The notes: generated from the letters alone by a model not told the origin. Numbered from the stretch's first letter, positions 1 through 9,939 are shown. The stretch is DNA of 64,000 bases from Paenirhodobacter populi (GCF_004022215.1 NZ_SAUZ01000013.1:93780-157779), one strand, 5' to 3'. Numbers and translations: made by a program.

Positions 1-7
1 GAAAACG

Positions 8-1090
8 CTAACCGGGAAGGTTGTTCTGCCGGGCGGTGCGGTCGTTGATGTAGAGCTTCCACACCGCAAAGAACAGCGCAGCGATCAGCGGCCCCAGAAC
101 GAAGCCGTTCACCCCCAGGATCGACAGCCCGCCGAGGGTCGAGATCAGCACGACGTAATCCGGCAGGCGGGTGCTCTTGCCCACCAGCGTCGGCCGCAGG
201 AGGTTGTCGATCAGGCTGATGACGCCAAAGCCGATGACCATCAGGATGATCCCGCGCATGAAATCTCCCGTCACCAGCATGTAGATGGCGACGGGCAGCC
301 AGACCAGCGCCGCGCCCACCGCCGGCAGCAGCGACAGCACCGTCATCAGCACCCCCCAGAACAGCGAGGCCTTTACCCCAAGCGCCCAGAACGTCAGCCC
401 GCCGATGCCACCCTGAATGACCGCGATGATGAGGTTGCCCTTCACCGTCGCCTTCACCACGGCGACGAAGGCGCGCAGCAGCCGGTCGGTGTGGTGATCG
501 CTCAGCGGGCTCGCGCGGCGGATCGTCGCCGCCACGGCCGGCCCGTCGCGGAACAGGAAGAACAGCAGATACAGCATCACCCCCGTCGCCACGGCGAATT
601 GCGCCGTGCCCTGACCCACGGAATAGGCGCGCCGCGCGATCGTCTGCGTCGCGGTCTCTAGGAAAGACGTCAGCCGCGACTGGAGGTCGGAGAACTGGGT
701 GAAATCCAGCGACGACAGCCATTGGTCCAGCCGCACCGGCAGCGCCGAACGCAACTGTGCCAGCAGCGTGGCCGGGTCGAACTCGCGCCGGTTGATGGTG
801 TTATACAGATCCGTCGCCTGCTGCGCCAACGCCGCCAGCAGCGCCGATCCGGGCAGCACCACGATGCAGATGCAGGCCAGAACGCTGACGATCGCCGCGA
901 TCGAGCGGTGCCCGCGGAACAGCACGGTCAGCCGCACCTGCAACGGATGGAACAGGATCGCAAGGATCGTCGCCCACAGGATCGCGCCGTAATAGGGCAC
1001 GATCAGCCAGATGAACGCCAGACTGACCACCACGATCAGCACGTTGAAACTGGTGGTCTGTTCCCGTTTCTCTTCGGTATCTTTCGCCAT
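8..1090 (-). CDS. AI-2E family transporter (PerM/YdiK-like permease)
   Basis: A 360-residue polytopic inner-membrane protein of the AI-2E/PerM exporter family. Hydrophobic segments lie near both ends and there is a soluble stretch in the middle (about residues 95-165), as usual in the family. The C-terminal half carries the family pattern of glycine-rich helices around PAVGAALVWLP and LIDNLLRPTLVG. An in-frame ATG lies 36 nt upstream, but AGGAG sits about 7 nt before the ATG at 1090, so I chose that start. Family members have been linked to quorum-signal export or Na+/H+ antiport, so the substrate cannot be named from sequence. It is divergent from the ABC exporter operon, with about 130 bp between starts. 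Confidence 0.85.
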   Translation of the reverse strand: MAKDTEEKREQTTSFNVLIVVVSLAFIWLIVPYYGAILWATILAILFHPLQVRLTVLFRGHRSIAAIVSVLACICIVVLPGSALLAALAQQATDLYNTINRREFDPATLLAQLRSALPVRLDQWLSSLDFTQFSDLQSRLTSFLETATQTIARRAYSVGQGTAQFAVATGVMLYLLFFLFRDGPAVAATIRRASPLSDHHTDRLLRAFVAVVKATVKGNLIIAVIQGGIGGLTFWALGVKASLFWGVLMTVLSLLPAVGAALVWLPVAIYMLVTGDFMRGIILMVIGFGVISLIDNLLRPTLVGKSTRLPDYVVLISTLGGLSILGVNGFVLGPLIAALFFAVWKLYINDRTARQNNLPG

Positions 1091-1163
1091 CTGGCACTCC
1101 TGGACGGGCACGTGACCCCGTTGCAACCTTATCGCATCGGTCCGGGCGCGTCATTCCATCTCG

Positions 1164-1213
1164 TTGACAACCGGCTGGATTCGTCTCAGTCTTTACTGAA
1201 CTGGTCAGTTCAG
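1164..1213 (+). promoter_or_regulatory. Candidate promoter with palindromic operator for the ABC exporter operon
   Basis: TTGACA at 1164-1169 is a consensus -35 hexamer; a weak -10 (CAGTCT) begins 17 nt later. Overlapping and just downstream is a perfect inverted repeat, CTGAACTG-GT-CAGTTCAG, at 1196-1213, ending 8 nt before the HlyD start codon. Placement and symmetry fit a dimeric repressor of TetR or MarR type. In E. coli the related ybhG-ybhFSR exporter operon is repressed by a TetR protein, which makes such control plausible. No such regulator is encoded in this window. The palindrome is seen directly; its role is inferred. Confidence 0.5.
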
Positions 1214-1221
1214 GGGGCGTC

Positions 1222-2232
1222 ATGCGCCGCGCATTTCCAACATTCGTTTTTCTGTCGGTTCTTGTCGGATTAGGGGCCGCGCCCCCGGTGCAGGCGGCTG
1301 GATTTCTGGACAGCGTGCTTATCACGCTTGGCCTGCGCAGCGCGGAAACGGATATTTCCAGCTCGAATGGCCGGATCGAGGCGCAAAGCGTCGATGTTGC
1401 GGCGAAATATGCGGGCCGGGTGTCCGCGGTGCTGGTGTCCGAAGGGCAGGTGGTCGAGGCGGGTCAGGTGATCGCGCAGCTCGACGACCGGGAAATGCAG
1501 GCGAAACTTCTGGGCGCCGAGGCGCAGGTGTTGCAGGCGCAGGCGACGAAGGCGCAGGCCGAGGCCGCGGTGATGCAGGCGCAAAGCGCCGTCACCGTCG
1601 CGCAGACGACCTATGACCGGACGGAAAAGCTGCAGGCGCAGGCCATCGCCTCGCAGGGCAGTCTGGACGACGCGCGCAACGCGCTGGAATCGGCCAAGGC
1701 GTCGCTCGCCTCCGCGCAGGCGGCGGTATCGAATGGCGACGCGCTGATCGCCGCCTCGAACGCCGCGGTCGAAGAGGTGAAGGTCGCCATCGACGATCTG
1801 ACCGTCAAGGCGCCGATCCGCGGCCGGGTGCAGTTCCGCCTGCACGAACCGGGCGAGGTGATCGCGGCCGGAACGCCGGTGGTGACGCTGCTCGACCTGA
1901 CCGATGTCTACATGAACCTCTATCTGCCCGCCGATGCGGTGGGCACGCTTTCGGCGGATGACGAGGCGCGGCTGATCCTCGACCCGATCCCGCAATATGT
2001 CGTGCCGGCGAAGGTCACCTTCATCTCGCCGCAGGCGCAGTTCACGCCCAAAAGCGTGGAAACCCAGTCCGAGCGCGAACAGCTCGTCTTTCGCGTCAAG
2101 CTGTCGATCCCGCGCGATCTCTTGGAGAAATTCGAGGATTACGTGAAGGTCGGCGTGCGTGGCGTGGGCTATGTGCGCAAGGATCCCGCCGTCGACTGGC
2201 CCGCGAACCTGCAAGTGAAGCTGCCGCAATAG
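1222..2232 (+). CDS. HlyD-family periplasmic adaptor (YhiI/YbhG-like membrane fusion protein)
   Basis: A 336-residue membrane fusion protein expected to link the inner-membrane ABC exporter encoded downstream to the outer membrane. An N-terminal signal/anchor (about residues 1-25) is followed by a biotinyl-lipoyl half-motif around residues 55-90, an alanine/glutamine-rich alpha-helical hairpin (about 95-185), the second lipoyl half (KAPIRGRVQFRLHEPGE) and a beta-barrel domain. The order adaptor, fused double ATPase-permease, second permease matches E. coli yhiI-rbbA-yhhJ. The next start lies 4 nt after its stop, so this is an operon. Substrate unknown; drug or cation export is possible. Confidence 0.85.
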   Translation: MRRAFPTFVFLSVLVGLGAAPPVQAAGFLDSVLITLGLRSAETDISSSNGRIEAQSVDVAAKYAGRVSAVLVSEGQVVEAGQVIAQLDDREMQAKLLGAEAQVLQAQATKAQAEAAVMQAQSAVTVAQTTYDRTEKLQAQAIASQGSLDDARNALESAKASLASAQAAVSNGDALIAASNAAVEEVKVAIDDLTVKAPIRGRVQFRLHEPGEVIAAGTPVVTLLDLTDVYMNLYLPADAVGTLSADDEARLILDPIPQYVVPAKVTFISPQAQFTPKSVETQSEREQLVFRVKLSIPRDLLEKFEDYVKVGVRGVGYVRKDPAVDWPANLQVKLPQ

Positions 2233-2236
2233 GTGC

Positions 2237-4948
2237 ATGATGGCCTTCGCGGCGGAACTTGAAGGCGTCGGCCACCGCTACGGCAAGACCGTGGCGCTGG
2301 ACGGCGTGACATTGCGGGTTCCGGCGGGCTGCATGGCGGGCCTGATCGGGCCGGACGGGGTGGGGAAATCCACGCTGCTTGGCCTGATCTCGGGTGTGCG
2401 CAAGGTGCAGTCGGGCAAGGTCGTGGCGCTCGGCGCGGATATGAGCGACCGGGCGGCGCGCGCGGGGATGCAACCGCGCATCGCCTATATGCCGCAGGGG
2501 CTGGGGCGGAACCTCTATCCGACGCTGACGGTGCGCGAGAACCTCGATTTCTTCGGCCGGCTGTTCGGGCAGAAGGCCGGGGAGCGCGACCAGCGTATCC
2601 ACATGCTGCTGGACGCGACCGGCCTTGCGCCGTTTCCGGACCGGCCGGCGGGCAAGCTGTCGGGCGGGATGAAGCAGAAGCTCAGCCTGTGCTGCTCGCT
2701 CATCCATGACCCCGACCTGCTGATCCTCGACGAACCGACCACGGGCGTCGATCCGCTGTCGCGGCGGCAGTTCTGGGACCTGATCGACAGCATCCGCGAA
2801 CGTATGCCGGATATGAGCGTGATCGTCGCCACCGCCTATATGGACGAGGCGGAACGCTTCGACTGGCTCGCCGCGATGGACGGCGGCAAGGTGATCGCCG
2901 AGGGCGCGCCGAAGGAGCTGATGGAACGCGCCGGGGCCAGGACGCTGGACGACGCCTTCATCGCCCTTCTGCCCGAGGCGGAGCGGGCCGAGCACAAGCC
3001 CGTCGAACTGCGCCCCCGCGTGCCCTCCGCCGACAAGGCCCCGGCGATCGAGGCGCATAACCTCACCATGCGCTTTGGTGATTTCACCGCCGTCGATGAT
3101 GTCAGCTTTGAAATCCCCGAGGGCGAGATCTTCGGCTTTCTCGGCTCGAATGGTTGCGGCAAATCGACGACGATGAAGATGCTTACGGGTCTGCTGACGC
3201 CGACCGAGGGCACGACGAAGCTGTTCGGCGAACCTCTTGGCCGGTCGGACATGCAGGCGCGGCTGCGCATCGGCTACATGTCGCAGAGCTTTTCGCTCTA
3301 CAGCGAGTTGTCGGTGCGGCAGAACCTCGACCTGCATGCGAAACTCTATGGCGTGCCGCGCGCGGACCGTGCAGGGCGGGTGGCGGCGAGCCTGACGGAT
3401 TACGAACTCGACACCGTGGCCGATCAGATGCCCGACGATCTGCCGCTTGGCATCCGGCAGCGGTTGCAGCTTGCCGTCGCCACGATCCACGAACCGCGGA
3501 TCCTGATCCTTGATGAACCAACCTCGGGCGTCGATCCGGTGGCGCGGGACGGGTTCTGGCGCAAGCTGATCTCGCTGTCCCGAGACAAGGGCGTGACGAT
3601 CTTCATCTCCACCCATTTCATGAACGAGGCGGCGCGCTGCGACCGCATTTCGCTGATGCACGCGGGCAAGGTGCTGGCCGTCGGCACCCCCGCCGAGTTG
3701 ACGGAAAAGCGTGGGGCCAAGACGCTGGAAGAGGCGTTCATCGCCTATCTGGAGGATGAGATCGCGGCCGATCCCGCACCCGAGGGCGTGCTGCGCGTCG
3801 AAAAGGCCCCGGCCCCCTCGGCCCCGCGCGCGGCGCTGACCCGGCTCTGGGCCTATGCCACGCGCGAGACGATGGAGCTGTTGCGCGATCCGATCCGGCT
3901 GTTCTTCGCGCTGCTTGGGCCGGTAATCCTGATGATCACCGTGGGCTTCGGGATTTCCTTCGACGTGAACCGGCTGAGCTTTGCCGTCGAGGATCAGGAC
4001 CAGACCGCCGAAAGCCGCCGTCTGGCCGAACAGTTCAGCGCCATCCGCCAGTTCGGCACGCAAGATCCGCTGAGCGGCACGCAGGACATGATGCAGCGCA
4101 TGGGGCGGGGGGATCTGGCCATCGCGCTGGAAATCCCCGACGGCTTCGGCAAGGCGCTGCGGCAGGGCAAGGTGCCCGAGGTCTCGGTCTGGCTCGACGG
4201 GTCGCTGCCGTTCCGGGCGGAAACCTCGCGCGCCTATGCGCTTGGGGTGATGAACCATTTCGCCGATCTGACGGCGCAGGAACAGGGCGGCGCGGCGGCC
4301 TCGCAGGTCGATATCGAAACGCGGTTCCTGTTCAATCAGGCCTTCCGCAGCGCCAATGCGATGGTGCCTTCGGTCATCATGCTGATCCTGTTCCTGATCC
4401 CCGCGATCATGGCCGCCATCGGCGTCGTGCGCGAGGTGGAAACCGGCACCATCGCCAATTTCCGCTCCACCCCGGTCACCCGGCTGGAATTCCTGCTGGG
4501 CAAGCAGCTGCCCTATCTGGTGATCTCGGTGGTGAATTTCGTCGTGCTGTTCGTGCTCGGCCTGCTGATCTTTCAGGTGCCCTTCACCGGCAGTTTCTGG
4601 ACCCTCGCCGGGCTGAGCGTGATCTATGTCGCCGCGACGACGGGGTTCGGGCTGCTGATCTCGACCTTCACGAAAACGCAGGTGGCGGCGGTCTTCGCCA
4701 CGGCGGTGCTGTCGATCCTGCCCACGGTGAACTTCTCGGGGCTGATCGTGCCGGTATCCTCGCTGCAACCCGCGAGCCGGATGATCGGCTTCGGCTTTCC
4801 GGGGTCGTGGTATCAGCAGGTGACGCAGGGCACCTTCGTCAAGGGCTTCGGCTGGAGCGATCTGGGGCTGAACGCGCTGGTCCTGACGGGGTTCGCGCTG
4901 GCCTATCTGGCGCTTGCGGTGCTTGCCCTGCGCAAGCAGGAGGCCTGA
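2237..4948 (+). CDS. RbbA-like ABC transporter: two ATPase domains fused to an ABC-2 permease
   Basis: A 903-residue protein with two nucleotide-binding domains followed by a permease. NBD1 (about residues 5-235) has Walker A GPDGVGKS, signature LSGGMKQ and Walker B LLILDEPTTGVDP. NBD2 (about 265-505) has Walker A GSNGCGKST and Walker B ILILDEPTSGVDP, but its signature is degenerate (LPLGIRQRL instead of LSGGQ). The C-terminal part (about 545-900) is an ABC-2 permease with six predicted membrane helices and a large extracytoplasmic loop. Length and architecture match E. coli RbbA (about 911 residues), described as ribosome-associated; whether that holds here is unknown. Either ATG (2237 or 2240) could start translation. 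It is translationally close to both neighbours. Confidence 0.88.
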   Translation: MMAFAAELEGVGHRYGKTVALDGVTLRVPAGCMAGLIGPDGVGKSTLLGLISGVRKVQSGKVVALGADMSDRAARAGMQPRIAYMPQGLGRNLYPTLTVRENLDFFGRLFGQKAGERDQRIHMLLDATGLAPFPDRPAGKLSGGMKQKLSLCCSLIHDPDLLILDEPTTGVDPLSRRQFWDLIDSIRERMPDMSVIVATAYMDEAERFDWLAAMDGGKVIAEGAPKELMERAGARTLDDAFIALLPEAERAEHKPVELRPRVPSADKAPAIEAHNLTMRFGDFTAVDDVSFEIPEGEIFGFLGSNGCGKSTTMKMLTGLLTPTEGTTKLFGEPLGRSDMQARLRIGYMSQSFSLYSELSVRQNLDLHAKLYGVPRADRAGRVAASLTDYELDTVADQMPDDLPLGIRQRLQLAVATIHEPRILILDEPTSGVDPVARDGFWRKLISLSRDKGVTIFISTHFMNEAARCDRISLMHAGKVLAVGTPAELTEKRGAKTLEEAFIAYLEDEIAADPAPEGVLRVEKAPAPSAPRAALTRLWAYATRETMELLRDPIRLFFALLGPVILMITVGFGISFDVNRLSFAVEDQDQTAESRRLAEQFSAIRQFGTQDPLSGTQDMMQRMGRGDLAIALEIPDGFGKALRQGKVPEVSVWLDGSLPFRAETSRAYALGVMNHFADLTAQEQGGAAASQVDIETRFLFNQAFRSANAMVPSVIMLILFLIPAIMAAIGVVREVETGTIANFRSTPVTRLEFLLGKQLPYLVISVVNFVVLFVLGLLIFQVPFTGSFWTLAGLSVIYVAATTGFGLLISTFTKTQVAAVFATAVLSILPTVNFSGLIVPVSSLQPASRMIGFGFPGSWYQQVTQGTFVKGFGWSDLGLNALVLTGFALAYLALAVLALRKQEA

Positions 4949-4949
4949 G

Positions 4950-6068
4950 ATGCAGCGGATCCTCAACACCCTGCGCCTGACGGCCAAGGAATTGCGCGCC
5001 ATCGCCCGCGACGTGGTGATGCTGGTGCTGATCGCCTATGTCTTCACCGTGTCGACCTACATGGTCGCGGATGCGATCTCGACCGAGGTGGATCATCTGG
5101 CCGTCGCCGTCATCGACGAGGATCAGAGCATCCTGTCCGCCCGCCTGACCGATTCGATCCAGCCGCCGCTGTTCAAATCCCCCGACATGATCGCCGCGGA
5201 TCAGGCCCTGCAGGCGCAGAAGGACGGGAAATACATCCTCGTCGTCGATTTCCCGCCCGACATGGAGCGCGACCTGAAGGCCGGGCGGTCGGTGACGATC
5301 AACATCGACGTGGATGCGACCGCCGTGGCCCATGCCGGCAATGGCGCCGCCTTCATGAGCCAGATGCTCGGGCAGGAGATCACCCGCTATTTCAGCCCCT
5401 CGGCGGTGGATGGTTCGCAGATCGACGTGGTGTTCCGCAGCTTCTACAACCCGAACCTGACCTCGAAATGGTTCACCTCGGTGATGCAGCTGATGAACTC
5501 GATCACCATCCTGACGCTGATCCTAGCCGGGGCCTCGCTGATCCGGGAACGGGAACACGGCACGATCGAGCATGTGCTGGTCATGCCGGTGCGGCCGCCC
5601 GAGATCGTCGTGTCGAAGATCCTTGCGAACGGGCTGGTGATCCTGATCGCGGCGGTGTTCAGCCTGATCGTGGTGGTGGAATGGCTGCTGGCGGTGCCGG
5701 TGAGCGGCTCGGTCCTGCTGTTCGTTCTGGGCACGGCGCTTTACGTGATCGCGCTGGCGAGCCTCGGGCTTCTGCTGGCGACGTTCACGAAGAACATGGG
5801 GCAATACGGGTTGCTGGTGATCCCGGTGATCGTGGTGATGATCCTGTTGTCGGGGGGGATCACGCCGCTGGAATCGATGCCCGGCTTCCTGCAGGTCGCG
5901 ATCCGCATCCTCAGCCCGGCACCGCATTTCGTCGCCTTCGCGCAATCCGTGCTATATCGCGGCAGTGGCATCGGGCTGGTCTGGCCGGAAATGGCGACGA
6001 TGGCGGCGATGGCGGTGTTCACCTTTTCCGTCACGCTCATGCGGTTCCGCAAGGTTCTTTCCGGATAG
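4950..6068 (+). CDS. ABC-2 type permease (YhhJ-like), third gene of the exporter operon
   Basis: A 372-residue ABC-2 membrane protein. One N-terminal helix (about 20-45) is followed by a long periplasmic domain and five C-terminal helices (about 170-365). It contains the family signature IREREHGTIEHVLVMPV before the helix bundle. The start at 4950 follows the rbbA-like stop by one base and has AGGAGG about 5 nt upstream; the longer reading from 4914 would overlap the preceding gene for no reason. It probably pairs with the permease part of the preceding protein to form the pore, with the HlyD protein as adaptor. A 3'-end repeat element follows its stop by 6 nt. Confidence 0.88.
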   Translation: MQRILNTLRLTAKELRAIARDVVMLVLIAYVFTVSTYMVADAISTEVDHLAVAVIDEDQSILSARLTDSIQPPLFKSPDMIAADQALQAQKDGKYILVVDFPPDMERDLKAGRSVTINIDVDATAVAHAGNGAAFMSQMLGQEITRYFSPSAVDGSQIDVVFRSFYNPNLTSKWFTSVMQLMNSITILTLILAGASLIREREHGTIEHVLVMPVRPPEIVVSKILANGLVILIAAVFSLIVVVEWLLAVPVSGSVLLFVLGTALYVIALASLGLLLATFTKNMGQYGLLVIPVIVVMILLSGGITPLESMPGFLQVAIRILSPAPHFVAFAQSVLYRGSGIGLVWPEMATMAAMAVFTFSVTLMRFRKVLSG

Positions 6069-6074
6069 GGCGCA

Positions 6075-6134
6075 GGGGGCCAGCCCCCTCTTTGCGCATC
6101 CGCGCAAATTCACCCCCGGGATATTTGGGGAAAG
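6075..6134 (+). repeat. 3'-end extragenic element, copy A (downstream of the yhhJ-like gene)
   Basis: Hairpin 1 is GGGGGC-CA-GCCCCC at 6075-6088. Hairpin 2 is TTTGCGC-ATCC-GCGCAAA at 6091-6108. The tail begins CACCCCCGGGATATTTGG at 6111. It lies 6 nt after a stop codon on the same strand. The last 22 nt (6113-6134) form a perfect inverted repeat with copy B (6214-6235), so readthrough RNA could form a large stem. Probably a transcript 3' end. Confidence 0.75.
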
Positions 6135-6213
6135 ATGAAAGGATCTACCCGTTCGGGGCAAAATGGGTCACGGCGTCGCCCGCGCGGGCCTTTCACGATA
6201 TTTCCTGTTTCGG

Positions 6214-6264
6214 CTTTCCCCAAATATCCCGGGGGAGCGCGGAATGCGCGGGGGCAGCGCCCCC
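6214..6264 (-). repeat. 3'-end extragenic element, copy B (downstream of pepT)
   Basis: On the minus strand, hairpin 1 GGGGGC-GCT-GCCCCC (6250-6264) starts with the last G of the pepT TAG stop codon. A second short hairpin follows (GCGC-ATTCC-GCGC), then the tail CCCCCGGGATATTTGGGG. Head-to-head with copy A, it closes the convergent yhhJ-like/pepT pair. Confidence 0.75.
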
Positions 6265-7493
6265 TACGCCCGTGCCGCCAGTCCGACGAGCCTCAGGCAG
6301 ACCCGCGTTGCCGCCGCCATGTCCTGCACCGAGATCCATTCGAGCGGCCCGTGGATGTCCTGCATGCCGGTGAAGACATTGGGGCAGGGCACGCCCATTT
6401 CCGTCAGTCGCGAGCCGTCGGTGCCGCCACGGATCGGGTTGGAGACGGGCTCGATCCCCTCGGCGCGGCAGGCGTCGTGGGCAAGCGTCACCGGCGTCAT
6501 GTCCTTTTCCAGCCAGTAGCGCATGTTGCGGTATTGGGGGCGGATCTCGCAGGTCACGGTGGCGCGGGGTTCGGTGGCGGCCACCGCCGCGCAGACCTGT
6601 TTCAGCATCTCGCCCCGCGCGGCGAGGCCGTCGAGTTCGAAATCGCGCAGGATGATCGACATATCGACCTCCGCCGCCGTGCCCTTCATCGCGTGGATGT
6701 GCCAGAAGCCGTCGCGGCCGCCGGTGACCTCGGGCGTCTGGGTGGCCTGCGGCAGGGTGTCGATGATCTTCGCCGCCAGATGCAGGGCGTTGACCATCTT
6801 GCCCTGCGCCGTGCCGGTATGGGTGGAAACGCCGGAGACCCGCACCTTGGCCCCGTCGGCGGAAAAGGTTTCGTATTCCACCTCGCCCACCGCGCCGCCG
6901 TCGAAGGTATAGGCGAAATCGACGCCGAGATCGGCGGGCAGGCGCGGATCGACGCCACGGCCGATTTCCTCGTCAGGTGTGAAGGCGATGCGCAGTTTCG
7001 GGCGCGGCGCGCCGGAGGCGATCAGCTCCCGCACCGCGGTCATGATGACCGCCACGCCCGCCTTGTCATCCGCGCCCAGCAGTGTTGTGCCCGAGGCGGT
7101 GATGATGTCATGCCCCACCTTCGTCGCCAGATAGGGCGAATGTTCCGGCGTCAGCACCAGCACGCTGTCGGGATAGGTGATCGCGCCGCCGTTGTAGCCC
7201 CGGATCACGCGCGGCTTCACCCCCGTGGCATTATAGGCGGGTGCCGTGTCCATATGCGCCAGAAGCCCGATCACCGGACCCTCCGCCGTGCCCGGCACCG
7301 TCGCCAGAACCGCCCCGTAATCGGTGATCGTCACATCCCCGGCCCCCGCCGCGCGCAGCTCATCGGCCAGCATCTTTGTAAGGTTCAGCTGGATCTCGGT
7401 CGAAGGCTGGCTCGCCGATCCCTCGTCGCTTTGCGTATCCACGGAACAATAGCGGACAAGGCGGTCTTCAAGCTCGCGGTCGAATTGGGTCAT
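6264..7493 (-). CDS. pepT: Peptidase T (tripeptide aminopeptidase)
   Basis: A 409-residue M20-family metallopeptidase that removes N-terminal residues from tripeptides in the cytoplasm. Zinc-site motifs are present: GLLAHMDTAPA (first His and Asp), LLGADDKAG (bridging Asp) and DEEIGRGVD (catalytic Glu), plus the distal GGTDGSRL near the C-terminus. Length equals the usual PepT (about 408). The upstream open frame extends into non-homologous, arginine/proline-rich sequence, so the ATG at 7493 (MTQFDREL) is the start; GGAGG precedes it. Divergent from tex. Confidence 0.93.
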   Translation of the reverse strand: MTQFDRELEDRLVRYCSVDTQSDEGSASQPSTEIQLNLTKMLADELRAAGAGDVTITDYGAVLATVPGTAEGPVIGLLAHMDTAPAYNATGVKPRVIRGYNGGAITYPDSVLVLTPEHSPYLATKVGHDIITASGTTLLGADDKAGVAVIMTAVRELIASGAPRPKLRIAFTPDEEIGRGVDPRLPADLGVDFAYTFDGGAVGEVEYETFSADGAKVRVSGVSTHTGTAQGKMVNALHLAAKIIDTLPQATQTPEVTGGRDGFWHIHAMKGTAAEVDMSIILRDFELDGLAARGEMLKQVCAAVAATEPRATVTCEIRPQYRNMRYWLEKDMTPVTLAHDACRAEGIEPVSNPIRGGTDGSRLTEMGVPCPNVFTGMQDIHGPLEWISVQDMAAATRVCLRLVGLAARA

Positions 7494-7602
7494 CGGGGGC
7501 CTCCTGTTTCGGGGATGAGGCGCGCGGAGCGGCGCGGTGTCAAGACCTTGGCGCGGGCGCGGTGGCGGGCTACAACGTCCCCTCGACCCGAAGGGAGACA
7601 CC

Positions 7603-9915
7603 ATGGATACCGCCACCCGCATCGCCCGCACCATCGCCGCCGAAATCGGCGCGCGCCCGGATCAGGTCTCGGCCGCCGTGGGGCTGCTGGACGAGGGGGC
7701 GACGGTGCCCTTTGTCGCGCGCTACCGCAAGGAGGCGACCGGGGGCCTTGACGATACGCAGCTGCGCAAGCTGGCCGACCGTCTGGTCTATCTGCGGGAG
7801 ATGGAGGCGCGGCGGGCCGCGATCCTCGACAGCATCCGGGGGCAGGACAAGCTGACCGACGATCTGGCCGCGCAGATCGCGCGGGCGGAGACCAAGGCCG
7901 AGCTTGAGGACATCTACCTGCCTTACAAGCCGAAACGCCGCACCAAGGCGATGATCGCGCGGGAAAATGGCCTCGCCCCGCTGGCCGAGGGGATCCTGGC
8001 TGACCGCCGCGCCGAACCCGAGGCTCTGGCCGCCGGGTTCGTCACCGAGGCGGTGCCGACGGTGAAGGATGCGCTGACCGGCGCGCGCGACATTCTGGCC
8101 GAGGGGCTGACGGAAAACGCGGCACTTCTGGGCGATCTGCGTGCCTTCCTGCACCGCACGGCGAAGGTGACGGCCAAGGTCGTCGCCGGGCAGGAGGAGA
8201 AGGGGGCGAAATTCTCGGACTATTTCGAGCATAGCGAGGATTGGGCGACGATCCCCAGTCACCGGGCGCTGGCGCTGCTGCGCGCCTCGAACGAGGGGGT
8301 GGTGACGCTGGACATCCAGCCCGATGAGGCGGGGGCCGAGCGCGCCGTCGCCATGGTCGCCGCCGTCTTCGACGCCCGCACGCAGGCGCCGGGCGATGTC
8401 TGGCTGCGCGGGGTGGCGGGCTGGACATGGCGGGTGAAGCTGAGCCTGTCGATGATGCTCGACCTGATGGGCGAGATGCGGGCGAAGGCGCAGGAAGAGG
8501 CGATTGCCGTCTTTTCGCGCAACCTCAAGGATCTGCTGCTGGCCGCGCCTGCCGGGGCCAAGGCGACGCTGGGGCTCGATCCCGGCATCCGCACCGGGGT
8601 CAAGGCGGCGGTGGTCGATGCGACGGGGAAACTGCTGGCGACCGACACGCTCTATCCGTTCCAGCCGAAGAACGACCTGCGCGGGGCGCAGGCGGCGATC
8701 ATCCGGCTGATCGCGGCGCATGGGGTGGACCTGATCGCCATCGGCAATGGCACGGCGAGCCGCGAGACGGAAAAGCTGGTGGCTGAGACGCTAAAGCTGC
8801 TGCCCGCGGGCGTCAGGGCGCCGGTGAAGGTGGTGGTGTCCGAGGCCGGGGCCTCGGTCTATTCCGCATCCGAACTGGCGGCGCGGGAGTTCCCGGATCT
8901 GGACGTCTCCCTGCGCGGCGCGGTGTCCATCGCGCGGCGGTTGCAGGACCCCTTGGCCGAACTGGTGAAGATCGAGCCGAAATCCATCGGCGTCGGCCAG
9001 TATCAGCATGACGTGGACCAGTCGAAGCTCGGCCGCGCACTCGAAGGCGTGGTCGAGGATGCGGTGAACGCGGTGGGAGTGGATCTGAACACGGCCTCAG
9101 CGCCGCTCTTGGCGCATGTCTCGGGCCTCGGGCCGGGGTTGGCCGAGGCGATCGTGGCGCATCGCGATGCCAACGGCGCCTTCCGGTCGCGCAAGGCTTT
9201 GCTGAAGGTCGCGCGTCTGGGGCCGCGCGCGTTCGAGCAATGCGCGGGCTTCCTGCGCATCCGCGACGGGGATGAGCCGCTGGATGCCTCGTCCGTCCAC
9301 CCCGAGGCCTATGACGTCGCACGGCGCATCGTGAAGGCCTGCGGGCGCGACATCCGGGCGCTGATGGGCGACGGCGCGGCGCTGAAACGGCTCAACCCGG
9401 CCGATTTCGTCGATGCGAGCTTCGGCCTGCCCACGGTGCGCGACATTCTGGCGGAACTGGAAAAGCCCGGACGCGACCCGCGCCCGAGCTTCGTGACGGC
9501 GAGCTTTGCGGACGGGATCGAGGACATCAAGGACCTCCGCCCCGGCATGCAGCTCGAAGGCACGGTGACGAATGTGGCGGCCTTCGGCGCCTTCGTCGAT
9601 ATCGGCGTGCATCAGGACGGGCTCGTCCATGTCAGCCAGCTGGCAGACCGTTTCGTGAAAGACCCGCATGAGGTGGTGAAGGCCGGCGACGTAGTGAAGG
9701 TCCGCGTGACCGAGGTGGACATTCCGCGAAAGCGCATCGGCCTGACCATGCGCAAGGACGGCGGCACTTCGGCGCGCGAGGATCGCGCCGCGAAGGGTCC
9801 TCAGGCTGGGCCGAAGCCGAAGGGGCCGATGTCGTCTGCGCCGAAATCCGCGCCGAAGGGCGGGGATACCGGCTCTTTCGGCGCGGCCCTGCTTGACGCG
9901 ATGAAGCGGCGCTGA
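7603..9915 (+). CDS. tex: Tex-family S1 RNA-binding protein
   Basis: A 770-residue cytoplasmic nucleic-acid-binding protein of the Tex/YhgF family, linked to transcription, RNA handling and stress tolerance. Order seen: N-terminal helical Tex domain ([16 protein letters not shown]...), a YqgF/RNase H-like fold beginning [17 protein letters not shown] (about 325), helix-hairpin-helix motifs ([18 protein letters not shown], about 505), and a C-terminal S1 domain ([20 protein letters not shown], about 645-715), ending in a basic tail. The start at 7603 is preceded by AAGGGAGA; the upstream extension is out of character. Length is typical. Confidence 0.93.
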   Translation: MDTATRIARTIAAEIGARPDQVSAAVGLLDEGATVPFVARYRKEATGGLDDTQLRKLADRLVYLREMEARRAAILDSIRGQDKLTDDLAAQIARAETKAELEDIYLPYKPKRRTKAMIARENGLAPLAEGILADRRAEPEALAAGFVTEAVPTVKDALTGARDILAEGLTENAALLGDLRAFLHRTAKVTAKVVAGQEEKGAKFSDYFEHSEDWATIPSHRALALLRASNEGVVTLDIQPDEAGAERAVAMVAAVFDARTQAPGDVWLRGVAGWTWRVKLSLSMMLDLMGEMRAKAQEEAIAVFSRNLKDLLLAAPAGAKATLGLDPGIRTGVKAAVVDATGKLLATDTLYPFQPKNDLRGAQAAIIRLIAAHGVDLIAIGNGTASRETEKLVAETLKLLPAGVRAPVKVVVSEAGASVYSASELAAREFPDLDVSLRGAVSIARRLQDPLAELVKIEPKSIGVGQYQHDVDQSKLGRALEGVVEDAVNAVGVDLNTASAPLLAHVSGLGPGLAEAIVAHRDANGAFRSRKALLKVARLGPRAFEQCAGFLRIRDGDEPLDASSVHPEAYDVARRIVKACGRDIRALMGDGAALKRLNPADFVDASFGLPTVRDILAELEKPGRDPRPSFVTASFADGIEDIKDLRPGMQLEGTVTNVAAFGAFVDIGVHQDGLVHVSQLADRFVKDPHEVVKAGDVVKVRVTEVDIPRKRIGLTMRKDGGTSAREDRAAKGPQAGPKPKGPMSSAPKSAPKGGDTGSFGAALLDAMKRR

Positions 9916-9939
9916 TTGGCTGGCCGAAAGGGGCGCAAG

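Noticed and set aside
2096..5002. A 968-residue open frame on the minus strand
   Set aside because: It lies opposite the rbbA-like gene, is dominated by Arg, His, Asp and Gln, has no domain, and is explained by GC-rich codon bias (no stops in the complementary frame).
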